NCBI RefSeq assembly: GCF_017353415.1
Contig: NZ_JAFMPX010000009.1
Coordinates: forward strand, 1-64,000
Reading direction: 5' to 3'
DNA from: Arthrobacter sp. E3
Lineage (GTDB): Bacteria > Actinomycetota > Actinomycetes > Actinomycetales > Micrococcaceae
DNA length: 64,000 bases
Both the position numbers and the translations under genes were made by a program. The stretch's first letter is position 1. Each line of letters starts with the position of its first letter. This document shows positions 45,901 through 54,233 of this stretch, one piece after another. The notes under the pieces were generated by a model. That model worked only from the letters and a program-made list of their open reading frames with translations, did no database searches and was not told where the DNA came from.

Positions 45901-48900
45901 TGGGTATTGCCCCGCAAGACTCCAGCAATCGCCCACCGGTGGCCGCCGACGACTTCATCTCCATGCGCCCGGGCCGTCAGGTGGCCCTGGACGTGGTGCT
46001 CAATGACACCGACCCCGATGCCGATGCGCTGTTTGTGCTCAAGGATGGCTTCAACGGCCCTGAAGAGATGGCCCCGTCCGTGACGGAGCTGGGACGCGTG
46101 CTGCTGACAAGCCCCGCAGCCCCCGGCATCGCCACCATGGGGTACACGGTTGGCGATCCAACAGGAGCCACGTCAACGGCGAACATCCGTATGACGGTCA
46201 CCCCCGACGCCCCGCTGCGCGCACCCATCGCCCGCGATGACGAAGTCACCGTGGCGGAAGCGCAGGGCAAGAACACCGTCGATGTGCCGGTGCTGAAGAA
46301 CGACGAGGACCCCGACGGTGTTGCCGAGCAACTCAAGGTGACGTTGACCCTGCCAAACCCCAATGCCTCCGTGAATTCCGACGGCACACTTCGCGTCACG
46401 CTGACTGCACAGCCCCAGATGGTGCCATACACGGTCACCGACCAGGACAAGCTTTCCTCCACCGCCATTGTGTGGGTGCCCGGTTTGGATGCCCAGTACC
46501 CGGTGTTGGCCAGCAACGACGTCATCAAGGTTCAGGCGGGGGAATCCGCAATCGCCAAACTGTCCGAGTACGTGAAGGTGCGCCCCGGCCGGACCCCGCG
46601 GATCACCGTGGCAGAGAAGGTGAAGATGATCGGCGCTGACACCGGCAATGCTGTCACGGCCGACGGCACCGGACTGAAATACGCTGCCAAGCTCGACTTT
46701 TACGGACCCGGATCCATGACCTTCGAGGTCACCGACGGCACCGGTCCCGATGATCCCGCGGGCCTGAAATCTACGCTGACCATCATGACCGAGGTGGCCC
46801 CGGCCCCTGCGAAGAACCTGGCCCCCAAGCTCCAAGGCACGTCGCTGACCGTGGCACAACTGGAATCCGGCACCGTGAACCTGGCACTGTTGGCCAGCGA
46901 CCCCGAAAAGGATGCACTGAAGTTTGCCCTTTCCGGCGACGTGCCTGCAGGACTCTCCATCAAGCTCGATGGCAGCACGCTCACCGTGGAAGCGGGAAAG
47001 AATGCTGCGCTCGGTTCGGTCGCCACCTTGGGTATTTCGGTGGACGACGGGCACAACCCGCCAGTGGCGGCGGCGGTGAGCGTGAGCGTGACGTCCTCGA
47101 CGAAGCCCAAGGCAGTGGCGAATGACGACTCCGTCCCGGACGCCCACGCCGGCCGTCTTGAAACGGTGCCTGTGCTGGCCAATGACGTCAACCCCTTCCC
47201 TGAAACTCCCTTGAAGGTGCTCGACGCCAAGCTGACAACAGGTGCGCCCAGCACCCAAGTGGCCGTGGCGGGGGACAAGGTCACGGTTCAGGCGCCGGAA
47301 GACTTCACCGGAAACGTGGTGGTCAGCTATACGGTGGCTGATAAAACCGGCGACAAGGCACGTGAGGTCACCGGTCTCATCACCTTGAACGTGAAGGGCA
47401 AGCCGGCGGTTCCTGCGGTTGCACTGGTCCAGGAAGTCAAGAGCAAGTCTGTGCTGTTAAAGTGGAGCACGCCCGTTGACAACGGTTCGCCGCTGACGGG
47501 CTACACGGTCAAGCGTAGCGACGGGGTGAGTCAGGAATGTGCCACGAACACCTGCCTGATCACGGGTCTGGAGAACGCGAAACCCTACACGTTCAGCGTG
47601 AGTGCGAAGAATGCCGTGGGGGAGTCCGCGTTCTCCAAACCATCCGCCCCGGCTACTCCTGATCAGCAGCCGGACAAGCCAGCGGCGCCGATCGTTGTTC
47701 GCGGCGACACGCAACTCGATGTCAGTTGGACTACGCCCGTGGGCGAGTACTCGGCCGTCAAGTCATTCAACGTTGAGATCTCGCCGGTGCCTGCTGGCCA
47801 GAATCCGCAGCGGACCGGTGTCAAAGGCAACCAGCTCACGTGGAAGGGATTGACGAACGGGACCGAGTACACCTTCCGTGTGCAGGCCGTCAACAGTGCA
47901 CCGAAACCGTCGGCGTGGAGCGAATATGCCTCCAAGCCTGTCAAACCTGCCGGCAAGCCGTTTGCCCCGGCCGCACCCGCAACCGCGTTGCTGGACACTG
48001 TTGGCAGCCAGAACCAAGTGCGGGTCGATTGGAATGCACCCAACCTCAACGGCGGTGAGTTGAAGGACTACACGCTGACCACGTACCTGGATGGTGCGGC
48101 TCAAAAGTCCACGAAAACCACGAACCTCAGTGCCACCGTCAGCTTGCCCAACGGAACCGGAAGCTATAGTTTCCGCGTCGTGGCCGCAACTGAAGTGTCG
48201 GCGTCGGACGCCAGCGCCCCGTCAGCCGGAAGGCGTTCGGTGAGTAAACCGGGAACAGTGGGGACACCCAGCATTGCCGCTGCCAACACGGGGGCAGCCG
48301 GGGGTGGCGTCACCGTAAAATTCACCCCGCTCAGCGGTGCCGCGATGGGCGGTTCCACTGCGGGGGAGATCAGCTACTTTGCCAACGTGACGCCCGGGGG
48401 ATCCAATATTGCCATTGTGCCCGGCGGAACCGTGCCGGCCACCAACGGCAGCAACACCACGGTGACGATCTATGCAAAGTCAACCGCTTTTGCAGCGGCA
48501 GGGAATGCTTCCACCCCATCCGGCGGCGTGATGCCCCATGGTGCTCCGGGCACGGCAGGGCTCAGCGGGACCAACGGAGAGGCAGACAGCCAGTCCGTCC
48601 GCTATGCCTGGAGCATCCCCGGCGGGGCCGTGGACGCGGTGCGGGTGGAGGTTCGCATCAACGGTGGGGCGTGGTCCGCCAAGACCAGTAACGGCAGCGC
48701 TTCCTTCAACACTGGAGGCTTCAGTACCGCGGCCACGATTGAGGCGAGGTCGGTGAACTCCATCGGCAGCTTTGGTCCGGTGCAAACGGTCAAGCCGAAG
48801 AGCGGGGCCAAAACTCCGCCGAAGCCAACTTCCTGGACCATTGAAGTGTCACCACAGAGCTGTTTGGAGAAGGCTGCGGGCGCCGGTGACCACTTCACGC

Positions 48901-49097
48901 CCGGCAGCCCTGCCACCTGCACGTCGCAGTGGCTACAGGCCAACACCCCGGTGCAGGTCAACTGCTATCAGTACTGGGGCGGTAGGGATAACAGTCACAA
49001 GTGGTACCACATCACCACGCCCGGCTACAGCACCTGGCAGTTCGTGAAGGCCTTGTCCACCAACTTGACAGCCGCGCCAGGTATGCCGGAGTGCTAG
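42993..49097 (+). CDS. Giant Ig-like/FN3 surface protein, second paralogue (2034 aa)
   Basis: Same layout as the preceding gene: basic N-terminus and hydrophobic segment (VMGAAVVAGALVYPGFSTADV), propeller-like head (TADVDLNDGSVWVTNRNINM, FRKNRDVVVLNDTAGGDVWL), serial Ig/cadherin-like repeats with NDSDPDGDVL and NDTDPAGGVL turns, FN3 domains from about residue 1470, and a C-terminal region of about 70 residues with four Cys (SCLEK, ATCTS, VNCYQ, final EC). It lacks the Lys/Glu linker of the first paralogue, and its tail is different. ATG 42993 follows AAGGG. Identity in head and repeats indicates an old tandem duplication. It is followed after 263 bases by moxR. Confidence 0.9.
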   Translation: MALNVFAHKNTRKRFLSVSAAAVMGAAVVAGALVYPGFSTADVDLNDGSVWVTNRNINMVGHLNVPSKVLDGGFTATTQGFDVLQDAGTVFMDNDSGTLLNNVDVPAMTLTQDTALGGTKELSLGSAITVVTDPAAGKVWAVPNGETSSFDEKTSKPILAKISNARAAVALSTHDGASEVFVLNPRTALLTRALVGGDGKVGEAKEEAVEGLPDSGKLAMTVVGDKAVVLDPETGTVFLPGNKRVVIPDAKGASLQQRSDKSDFVALETGKALVLQPLDGGQSTNVDVGSLGRPLAPVQQGGCVHGAWNGSNQYLFHCPGGDSKPVSIPEATAASDLVFRKNRDVVVLNDTAGGDVWLVNQNLMLVNNWDDLTVDQKNADNADKDSSDPNVVNTLPDRTKPNRPPLAEPDQFGVRAGSTTLLPVLYNDSDPDGDVLTVRDGATEIKAGTLQTVYGGTGLQLVVPAGAPAGTESFSYTNDDGRGGTATGTVSVRVVPETENSGAVSLRATTMVVAQGQTISQNVLADMIDPDGDNIFLVGATSAEETGQVKFTPDGELSYTDDGSSSGLRTVTIKVSDTREIVEKKIKVNVLPAAGVPPVANADYVRVVVGQSTLVEPLKNDQDPLGGELRLASIDKPTNGTTSPISDNGTFTFTSDSLGASYLSYQVTNGPQSATGLIRIDVVPSQADLAPIAVKDMALLPVVGTVLVDVLGNDTDPAGGVLVVRGVDVPDDAGVSVTVLEHNVVKITDIRNPGLPVTIGYTVSNGQGTSKGAIAVVRIPSASTLQPPVARPDVADVRAGDVVRIPVLANDFDPNGETLKHPEITDAPAAESGKLWVDQNSLRFLAGETPGAVTAIYKVTNNSGQSDSASVSINIIAADLERNLPPAPKNVQGRVIAGGQAKIQIPLDGIDPDGDSVQLAGIDIAPTLGTAVAGKGFIVYTAAGSSAGTDKFTYKVRDRLGAEAVGTVEVGIAPQDSSNRPPVAADDFISMRPGRQVALDVVLNDTDPDADALFVLKDGFNGPEEMAPSVTELGRVLLTSPAAPGIATMGYTVGDPTGATSTANIRMTVTPDAPLRAPIARDDEVTVAEAQGKNTVDVPVLKNDEDPDGVAEQLKVTLTLPNPNASVNSDGTLRVTLTAQPQMVPYTVTDQDKLSSTAIVWVPGLDAQYPVLASNDVIKVQAGESAIAKLSEYVKVRPGRTPRITVAEKVKMIGADTGNAVTADGTGLKYAAKLDFYGPGSMTFEVTDGTGPDDPAGLKSTLTIMTEVAPAPAKNLAPKLQGTSLTVAQLESGTVNLALLASDPEKDALKFALSGDVPAGLSIKLDGSTLTVEAGKNAALGSVATLGISVDDGHNPPVAAAVSVSVTSSTKPKAVANDDSVPDAHAGRLETVPVLANDVNPFPETPLKVLDAKLTTGAPSTQVAVAGDKVTVQAPEDFTGNVVVSYTVADKTGDKAREVTGLITLNVKGKPAVPAVALVQEVKSKSVLLKWSTPVDNGSPLTGYTVKRSDGVSQECATNTCLITGLENAKPYTFSVSAKNAVGESAFSKPSAPATPDQQPDKPAAPIVVRGDTQLDVSWTTPVGEYSAVKSFNVEISPVPAGQNPQRTGVKGNQLTWKGLTNGTEYTFRVQAVNSAPKPSAWSEYASKPVKPAGKPFAPAAPATALLDTVGSQNQVRVDWNAPNLNGGELKDYTLTTYLDGAAQKSTKTTNLSATVSLPNGTGSYSFRVVAATEVSASDASAPSAGRRSVSKPGTVGTPSIAAANTGAAGGGVTVKFTPLSGAAMGGSTAGEISYFANVTPGGSNIAIVPGGTVPATNGSNTTVTIYAKSTAFAAAGNASTPSGGVMPHGAPGTAGLSGTNGEADSQSVRYAWSIPGGAVDAVRVEVRINGGAWSAKTSNGSASFNTGGFSTAATIEARSVNSIGSFGPVQTVKPKSGAKTPPKPTSWTIEVSPQSCLEKAAGAGDHFTPGSPATCTSQWLQANTPVQVNCYQYWGGRDNSHKWYHITTPGYSTWQFVKALSTNLTAAPGMPEC

Positions 49098-49360
49098 CGC
49101 CGCGGTGGCAGGGCGTGTCGGGATTACTCGGGGTCGATTCGGTGATGACGGGGCCAACTGGCCAGGGAGGCGTATCTTCTCGGCCAGCACGCAAGGTGGC
49201 CCCTGCATCGCCGAGAGCGGCGTATCTTTGAGCCGTTCTCCCCGGGAGCGGACCCCTAACGCCGGACCCCTAATAGCGAGTAACACCAATTAATGGATAA
49301 ACTAATTCAGGTTTTTGCGCGAGTAATGCACGAATTCACAAAATTGAAAGAGGATGAACT

Positions 49361-50332
49361 ATGTCCATGACGCCGGAACAGGCTACGTGGTTTGCAGGAA
49401 CGTTTGAGAAGTTGGTGGCCAACGTGGGCCAGGCGATTCTGGGCAAGTCCCACGTCATCAGCCTGACCCTTGCAGCCATGCTCGCCGAAGGCCACGTTTT
49501 GTTTGAGGACGCACCGGGCACGGGTAAGACCATGCTGGCCAGGGCCCTTTCGGCGACGGTCAAGGGCACCAACTCGCGCATCCAGTTCACCCCCGACCTG
49601 CTGCCCTCCGGCGTCACCGGCGTCATGATCTACGACCAGAAATCCCAGGAATTCGAATTCCACAAGGGACCCATCTTCGCCACCATCGTTTTGGCTGATG
49701 AAATCAACCGTGCCTCACCCAAGACCCAATCAGCACTGCTGGAAGTCATGGAAGAGTCCCGCGTGACCATGGATGGCACCACCTATGAGACGGGCCGTCC
49801 GTTCATGGTGCTCGCCACCCAGAACCCCATTGAGCAGGCTGGCACCTACCGTCTGCCGGAAGCACAGCTCGACCGCTTCCTGGTCAAAACATCCATTGGC
49901 TACCCGGACCACGCCTCCACTGTGCAGTTGCTTTCCGGCGCCAGCCAACGCGACCGGACTTCAACGCTGCAGGCAATCATCACACCCCAGGCCGTGTCGG
50001 AAATGGCTGATTTGGCCGCCACCACCCATACCGATGCCGCGGTGCTGGAATATATTTCGCGCCTGTGTGAAGAAACGCGCACCGCACCGGAAACCCGTTT
50101 GGGTGTTTCCGTCCGTGGTGCCATCGCCATGGTGCGCATCGCCAAGGTGTGGGCTGCAGCCAAGGGCCGCAACTACGTCCTGCCTGACGACGTGAAGGAA
50201 CTCGCACCCTACGTGTGGACGCACCGCTTCGTCATGGACCCGGAAGCTGAATTCGCCGGGGCCACCCCCGAGGTGGTGCTGGCACGCGTCATGGCCGAAG
50301 TGGCCGCACCGCAACAGCGTGCCTCTGTCTAA
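49361..50332 (+). CDS. MoxR-type AAA+ ATPase
   Basis: 323 residues of the MoxR family, AAA+ chaperones that work with DUF58/von Willebrand-type partners to mature or insert proteins. Walker A is EDAPGTGKTMLARA, Walker B ILADEINRASPKTQSALLEVMEE, sensor 1 VLATQNPIEQAGTYRLPEAQLDRF, and the lid ends TRLGVSVRGAIAMVRIAKVWA. All are intact. AGAGGA precedes ATG 49361. It is followed by the DUF58 and transglutaminase-like genes, a trio conserved across bacteria. Here it probably serves the two giant proteins upstream. Confidence 0.95.
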   Translation: MSMTPEQATWFAGTFEKLVANVGQAILGKSHVISLTLAAMLAEGHVLFEDAPGTGKTMLARALSATVKGTNSRIQFTPDLLPSGVTGVMIYDQKSQEFEFHKGPIFATIVLADEINRASPKTQSALLEVMEESRVTMDGTTYETGRPFMVLATQNPIEQAGTYRLPEAQLDRFLVKTSIGYPDHASTVQLLSGASQRDRTSTLQAIITPQAVSEMADLAATTHTDAAVLEYISRLCEETRTAPETRLGVSVRGAIAMVRIAKVWAAAKGRNYVLPDDVKELAPYVWTHRFVMDPEAEFAGATPEVVLARVMAEVAAPQQRASV

Positions 50333-50390
50333 TATTCCAGCACGCAGCCACTTAGCAACACGGTTCAGCACATTCAGTCAAAGGTTTAAG

Positions 50391-51722
50391 ATGAGCATCA
50401 AATCCAGCGCAGGAAAGGTCGGGAATATCCTCTCCGGGCCGTTCCACAGCGAAGGAAAGCCCACCCGCCTGCACCCAGCATCGCTGTGGCGTGAAGCGGT
50501 CGCGGTCGCCAAAATTTATGTGGCGCCCGTGTGGGCCAAAGCCACTACCTGGTACGGGCGCTACATTGCCCCAGCCTTGGCTACCATCAGCACTCTGGGC
50601 TACGTGGTCCTTGGTGCGGCTGTGGTGTTGTGGATCCTTGGCGGCGTTTTTGGTTGGCAGGAAGCGAAGGTGGCGGGCCTGTTGGCCGTGGTGCTGCTGC
50701 TCATTGCCATCGCGTTCATCCTGGGCAAGTCCATGTACGCGGTGAAACTTGATCTGGCCCGCACCCGTGTTGCCGTGGGGGACAACGCCGTGGGCAGCAT
50801 CGCCGTGGCCAATACCTCTGCCCGCACGGTGCTGCCAGCCGCCCTGGAACTTCCCGTGGGCCAGGCTACTGCACTGTTCCACCTGCCGCGAATGAAGGCG
50901 GGCGAAGTTCACGAGGACTTGTTCACGATTCCTACCACCCGCCGCGCCGTCATCACTGTGGGCCCCGTTCGGTCAGTGCGGGCGGACCCTTTGCAATTGC
51001 TGCGCCGCCAACTGGTGTGGACAGACCCCACGGACCTGTATGTGCACCCGCGCACCACCTCCCTCGCCGGTCCTGCTGCCGGGTTCTTGAAAGACCTTGA
51101 AGGCCTCACCACGAGGGACCTGTCAAGCTCGGACATTGCCTTCCACGCGCTGCGCGACTACGTTCCCGGGGACGACCGCCGCCATATTCACTGGAAAACC
51201 ACGGCCCGTACCGGCAAGCTCATGGTGCGCCAGTTTGAGGAGACGCGCCGCTCACACATGGCCGTCGCCCTGTCCGTCAACACGGATGAATACGAGCACG
51301 ACGACGATTTCGAGTTGGCAATTTCGGCTGCCGCGTCGCTGGGCCGCCAGGCCATCAAGGAGAACCGCGAGCTCAGCGTGCTGACCCAGCGTGGGCCCAT
51401 GCATTGCGAAACGGGAAAAAACCTCCTCGACGACATGACACGATTGCAGGGATTCAACCGTCGTGGCACCTCCGTGGACTTGGCCCGCACCCTCTCTGAT
51501 GCCGTGCCCAACGCCTCCGTGGTGTTCCTTGTGGTCGGTTCGAAGGTGACTCCCGCGCAGCTGCGCAGTGCAGCAGCCTCGGTGCCGCCGGGTGTTCGTG
51601 CGTTTGCGGTGCGTTGCTACACGGGTGCGCGAGCAGCGCGCGCCAACATTGCTGATCTCACCGTCCTGACCCTGGGCGACCTTGATGATCTGTCCATCCT
51701 TTTGAGAAAGGCTGTCGCATGA
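50391..51722 (+). CDS. DUF58 membrane protein
   Basis: 443 residues from ATG 50391 (MSIKSSAGKVGN) after AAAGG; an in-frame extension overlapping the moxR end is less likely. Two helices at about 60-115 (ISTLGYVVLGAAVVLWILGG; LLAVVLLLIAIAFILG), then the DUF58 core RDLSSSDIAFHALRDYVPGD followed by RRHIHWKTTARTGKLMVRQFEE and a von Willebrand A-like remainder. DUF58 proteins pair with MoxR. The stop overlaps the next start by four bases. Confidence 0.93.
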   Translation: MSIKSSAGKVGNILSGPFHSEGKPTRLHPASLWREAVAVAKIYVAPVWAKATTWYGRYIAPALATISTLGYVVLGAAVVLWILGGVFGWQEAKVAGLLAVVLLLIAIAFILGKSMYAVKLDLARTRVAVGDNAVGSIAVANTSARTVLPAALELPVGQATALFHLPRMKAGEVHEDLFTIPTTRRAVITVGPVRSVRADPLQLLRRQLVWTDPTDLYVHPRTTSLAGPAAGFLKDLEGLTTRDLSSSDIAFHALRDYVPGDDRRHIHWKTTARTGKLMVRQFEETRRSHMAVALSVNTDEYEHDDDFELAISAAASLGRQAIKENRELSVLTQRGPMHCETGKNLLDDMTRLQGFNRRGTSVDLARTLSDAVPNASVVFLVVGSKVTPAQLRSAAASVPPGVRAFAVRCYTGARAARANIADLTVLTLGDLDDLSILLRKAVA

Positions 51723-54217
51723 GCGCGCCCCAGAGCGCGGCAGCGCAGCCCCAAGGCAAGCAGCCTCACGAAAAACGTGGCGCTGCCTTGCTCCGTCCTT
51801 CAGCGTTCCGTGGCAGCCGCCTGTGGTGGCATTTCCTCCTCGACGCAGCCGTGCTGGCAGTGTTGCTGGGCATTGGCGTGCTCGGTTTTGGGCCGACGTT
51901 TGGCCACGATCCCCTCTACCTGCTGGCCGGTTTTGGCGCCATTATGCTGGGCCTTGGTGTAGCGGCTCTGGGCGCGCACTGGCGGCTGGGCCTTATCACC
52001 ATGGTGGGGTTGGCCTTCGTCGTTTACATGGTCTTTGGCAGTGCCTTGGCCGCTTCCCACGAAGCCATCCTCGGCTTTATCCCCAGCCTGTCCTCTTTGC
52101 GCGGCTTGCTGCTGGGCATCATGCTGTCGTGGAAGCAACTGCTGACACTCGCGGCCCCGGTGGGCACAAGCGTTGATGTCATGGTGGTCCCGTACCTTTC
52201 AGCCTTTGTGGCTGCTGTAGTTGCCGGCACTTTGGCGTGGCGGCTTCGCAACGCCTACTGGGCCATCATCCCGGTGCTGGTTTTGTTCATCACCGCCATC
52301 CTCTTTGGCACGGCCCAAGTGTTCCTGCCGGTGCTGCGCGGTTCGCTGCTGGCCATCGTGGCCATCGTGTGGCTGGCCTACCGGCATGAACTGCTGCGCC
52401 GTGAAATGGCAGGCGCCATTTCAGCCAACCAGCAGGTCCAGGACAAGGACAGTGCCAGGACCTCTTTCTTGCGAAGCGTCGGCATGGCTGCCGGTGTCAT
52501 CCTGGTGGCAGGGGCAGTCACCATGGTGGCGGCCCCCGTCCTGACTACAAGCACCAGCCGCGAGGTGCTGCGCGACGCCGTGATCCCGCCGCCGGACCTG
52601 CATCAGCTGCCCTCTCCGCTGACGAAGTTCCGCGACTACGTGAAGAATGAAAAGGACACTGTCCTGTTTGATGTTGCCGGCCTGCCCAAGAATGGCCGTG
52701 TCCGCGTGGCCGCAATGGACAACTACGACGGCGTCGTGTTCAACGTGGACCCCAACAGCTCCGCCTCCTTTGCCCCCATTGGTGACCCCACGTCGCTGAA
52801 CCAGAGCGGACAGGGGACCGGGTCCGACGTCGACCTTGTCATTGACGGCTACACGGGAGTCTGGATTCCCAGCCTCCTGGTGGCCCACAGCCTGCGTTAT
52901 GAAAGCGCACAAGGCAAGACCCCGACGCTGTACCTGAACAAGGAATCCGGCACCGCGCTGAATCTTGAAGGCGTGGCCAAGGGCGATTCGTACACCATGG
53001 ACGTGGAGTTCCCCCAAGTCGACGGCAACAAACTGGCCGGATCCGACTTTGGCTCAGTGCGCCTGCCCAAGCTGGAGAACGTGCCGCAGGTTGTTGCCAC
53101 CAAAGCCAACGAAATCGTGGGTGAAGCTGACACTCCGCTGAAGAAGGTGCAGGCGCTGGAGGGTGCACTGCAACGCGAAGGCAAGTTCAGCAACGGCCTT
53201 GAGGGGCAGACCCCGTCCAACTCCGGACACAGTGCCGCACGCATCACGAAGCTCCTCAGCGGTAAGGAAATGGTGGGTGACGACGAGCAGTACGCCGCCG
53301 CGATGGTGCTGATGGCCCGCCACCTGGGGATTCCCGCACGTGTGGTCATGGGTTTCTACCTTGATGAGAAGGACCCGCTCAACGGTGCCCAGAGCGCCAA
53401 GATCAAGGGTTCGGACGTTCATGCCTGGGTTGAAGTGAACTTTTCCGGACTCGGTTGGGTGCCTTTTTCCCCGACCCCTGACAAAGACCATGTGCCGAAC
53501 CCGCCAGAGCCGCAAAACGCATCCAAGCCCAAGCCGCAGGTTCTGCAGCCGCCACCCCCGCCGCAGGAAGCGGCTGAACTGCCACCGGACAGCGCCCCTG
53601 ACGCGCTCGACACGGATGGCAAAAAGGACCAGCAGGCCGGCATCTTCGGCATGATCTTGATGATTGCGGCAGTGGCAGCCATTCCCATTCTCATCATCGC
53701 GCTGCCGCTGATCCTGGTTGTGGTGCTCAAGACACGCCGCCGGAAGAAACGCCACACCACCGGCTTGCCCAGCGACAGGGTGGGCGGTGGCTGGTCCGAG
53801 GTGCTCAGCCTGGCCACGGACCTTGGTGCCGGGATCGACGGAAATGGGACCCGGCGCGAGACTGCCGTTTCGCTTTACAGCGCGTTCCCGGAAAGTCAGG
53901 GAACGACGGCGTTGCTGGCCGAGCGCGCCGACGCCGCCATCTTCGGGCCGGGCCAGCCCAGTGAAGAAGAAGTGGTCAGTTATTGGCAAAATGTGGATGA
54001 ATCCGTCAAGGGCATGACCGAGTCGGTAGGATTCTGGAAGCGGCAGCGGGCAAAGTTCTCCCCGAGGTCTCTGCTGGCAGATGTGAAGTCGAGTGCCCGG
54101 AGCAAGGCGCGTGAGCGCAGTTTGCAAGCTGGCGACCAGGCGAACAGCAATGCAGGCAACGGTCAGGGCTGGACGGCGAAACGCAGCCCACTGGCCCGGT
54201 TGATGAAGAAGTCCTAA
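51719..54217 (+). CDS. TgpA-like transmembrane protein with degenerate transglutaminase domain
   Basis: 832 residues. Six or seven N-terminal helices (to about residue 275) are followed by an extracytoplasmic transglutaminase-like domain, one more helix (MILMIAAVAAIPILIIALPL, near 645) and a cytoplasmic C-terminus. The domain is recognisable from ARITKLLSGKEMVGDDEQYA, MVLMARHLGIPARVVMGF and DVHAWVEVNFSGLGWVPFSP, but the expected catalytic Cys is Asp522 and the expected Asp is Ser584; only His568 remains. It therefore should not form transglutaminase or protease products and may act as a binding scaffold. It overlaps the DUF58 gene by four bases, completing the MoxR-DUF58-TgpA set. Confidence 0.9.
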   Translation: MSAPQSAAAQPQGKQPHEKRGAALLRPSAFRGSRLWWHFLLDAAVLAVLLGIGVLGFGPTFGHDPLYLLAGFGAIMLGLGVAALGAHWRLGLITMVGLAFVVYMVFGSALAASHEAILGFIPSLSSLRGLLLGIMLSWKQLLTLAAPVGTSVDVMVVPYLSAFVAAVVAGTLAWRLRNAYWAIIPVLVLFITAILFGTAQVFLPVLRGSLLAIVAIVWLAYRHELLRREMAGAISANQQVQDKDSARTSFLRSVGMAAGVILVAGAVTMVAAPVLTTSTSREVLRDAVIPPPDLHQLPSPLTKFRDYVKNEKDTVLFDVAGLPKNGRVRVAAMDNYDGVVFNVDPNSSASFAPIGDPTSLNQSGQGTGSDVDLVIDGYTGVWIPSLLVAHSLRYESAQGKTPTLYLNKESGTALNLEGVAKGDSYTMDVEFPQVDGNKLAGSDFGSVRLPKLENVPQVVATKANEIVGEADTPLKKVQALEGALQREGKFSNGLEGQTPSNSGHSAARITKLLSGKEMVGDDEQYAAAMVLMARHLGIPARVVMGFYLDEKDPLNGAQSAKIKGSDVHAWVEVNFSGLGWVPFSPTPDKDHVPNPPEPQNASKPKPQVLQPPPPPQEAAELPPDSAPDALDTDGKKDQQAGIFGMILMIAAVAAIPILIIALPLILVVVLKTRRRKKRHTTGLPSDRVGGGWSEVLSLATDLGAGIDGNGTRRETAVSLYSAFPESQGTTALLAERADAAIFGPGQPSEEEVVSYWQNVDESVKGMTESVGFWKRQRAKFSPRSLLADVKSSARSKARERSLQAGDQANSNAGNGQGWTAKRSPLARLMKKS

Positions 54218-54233
54218 GAAGGGTACGAAACAA

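Noticed and set aside
36558-49097. Sortase anchoring of the giant Ig-like proteins
   Set aside because: Neither C-terminus has an LPXTG-like motif or a terminal hydrophobic helix with basic tail; both end in Cys-containing soluble regions.
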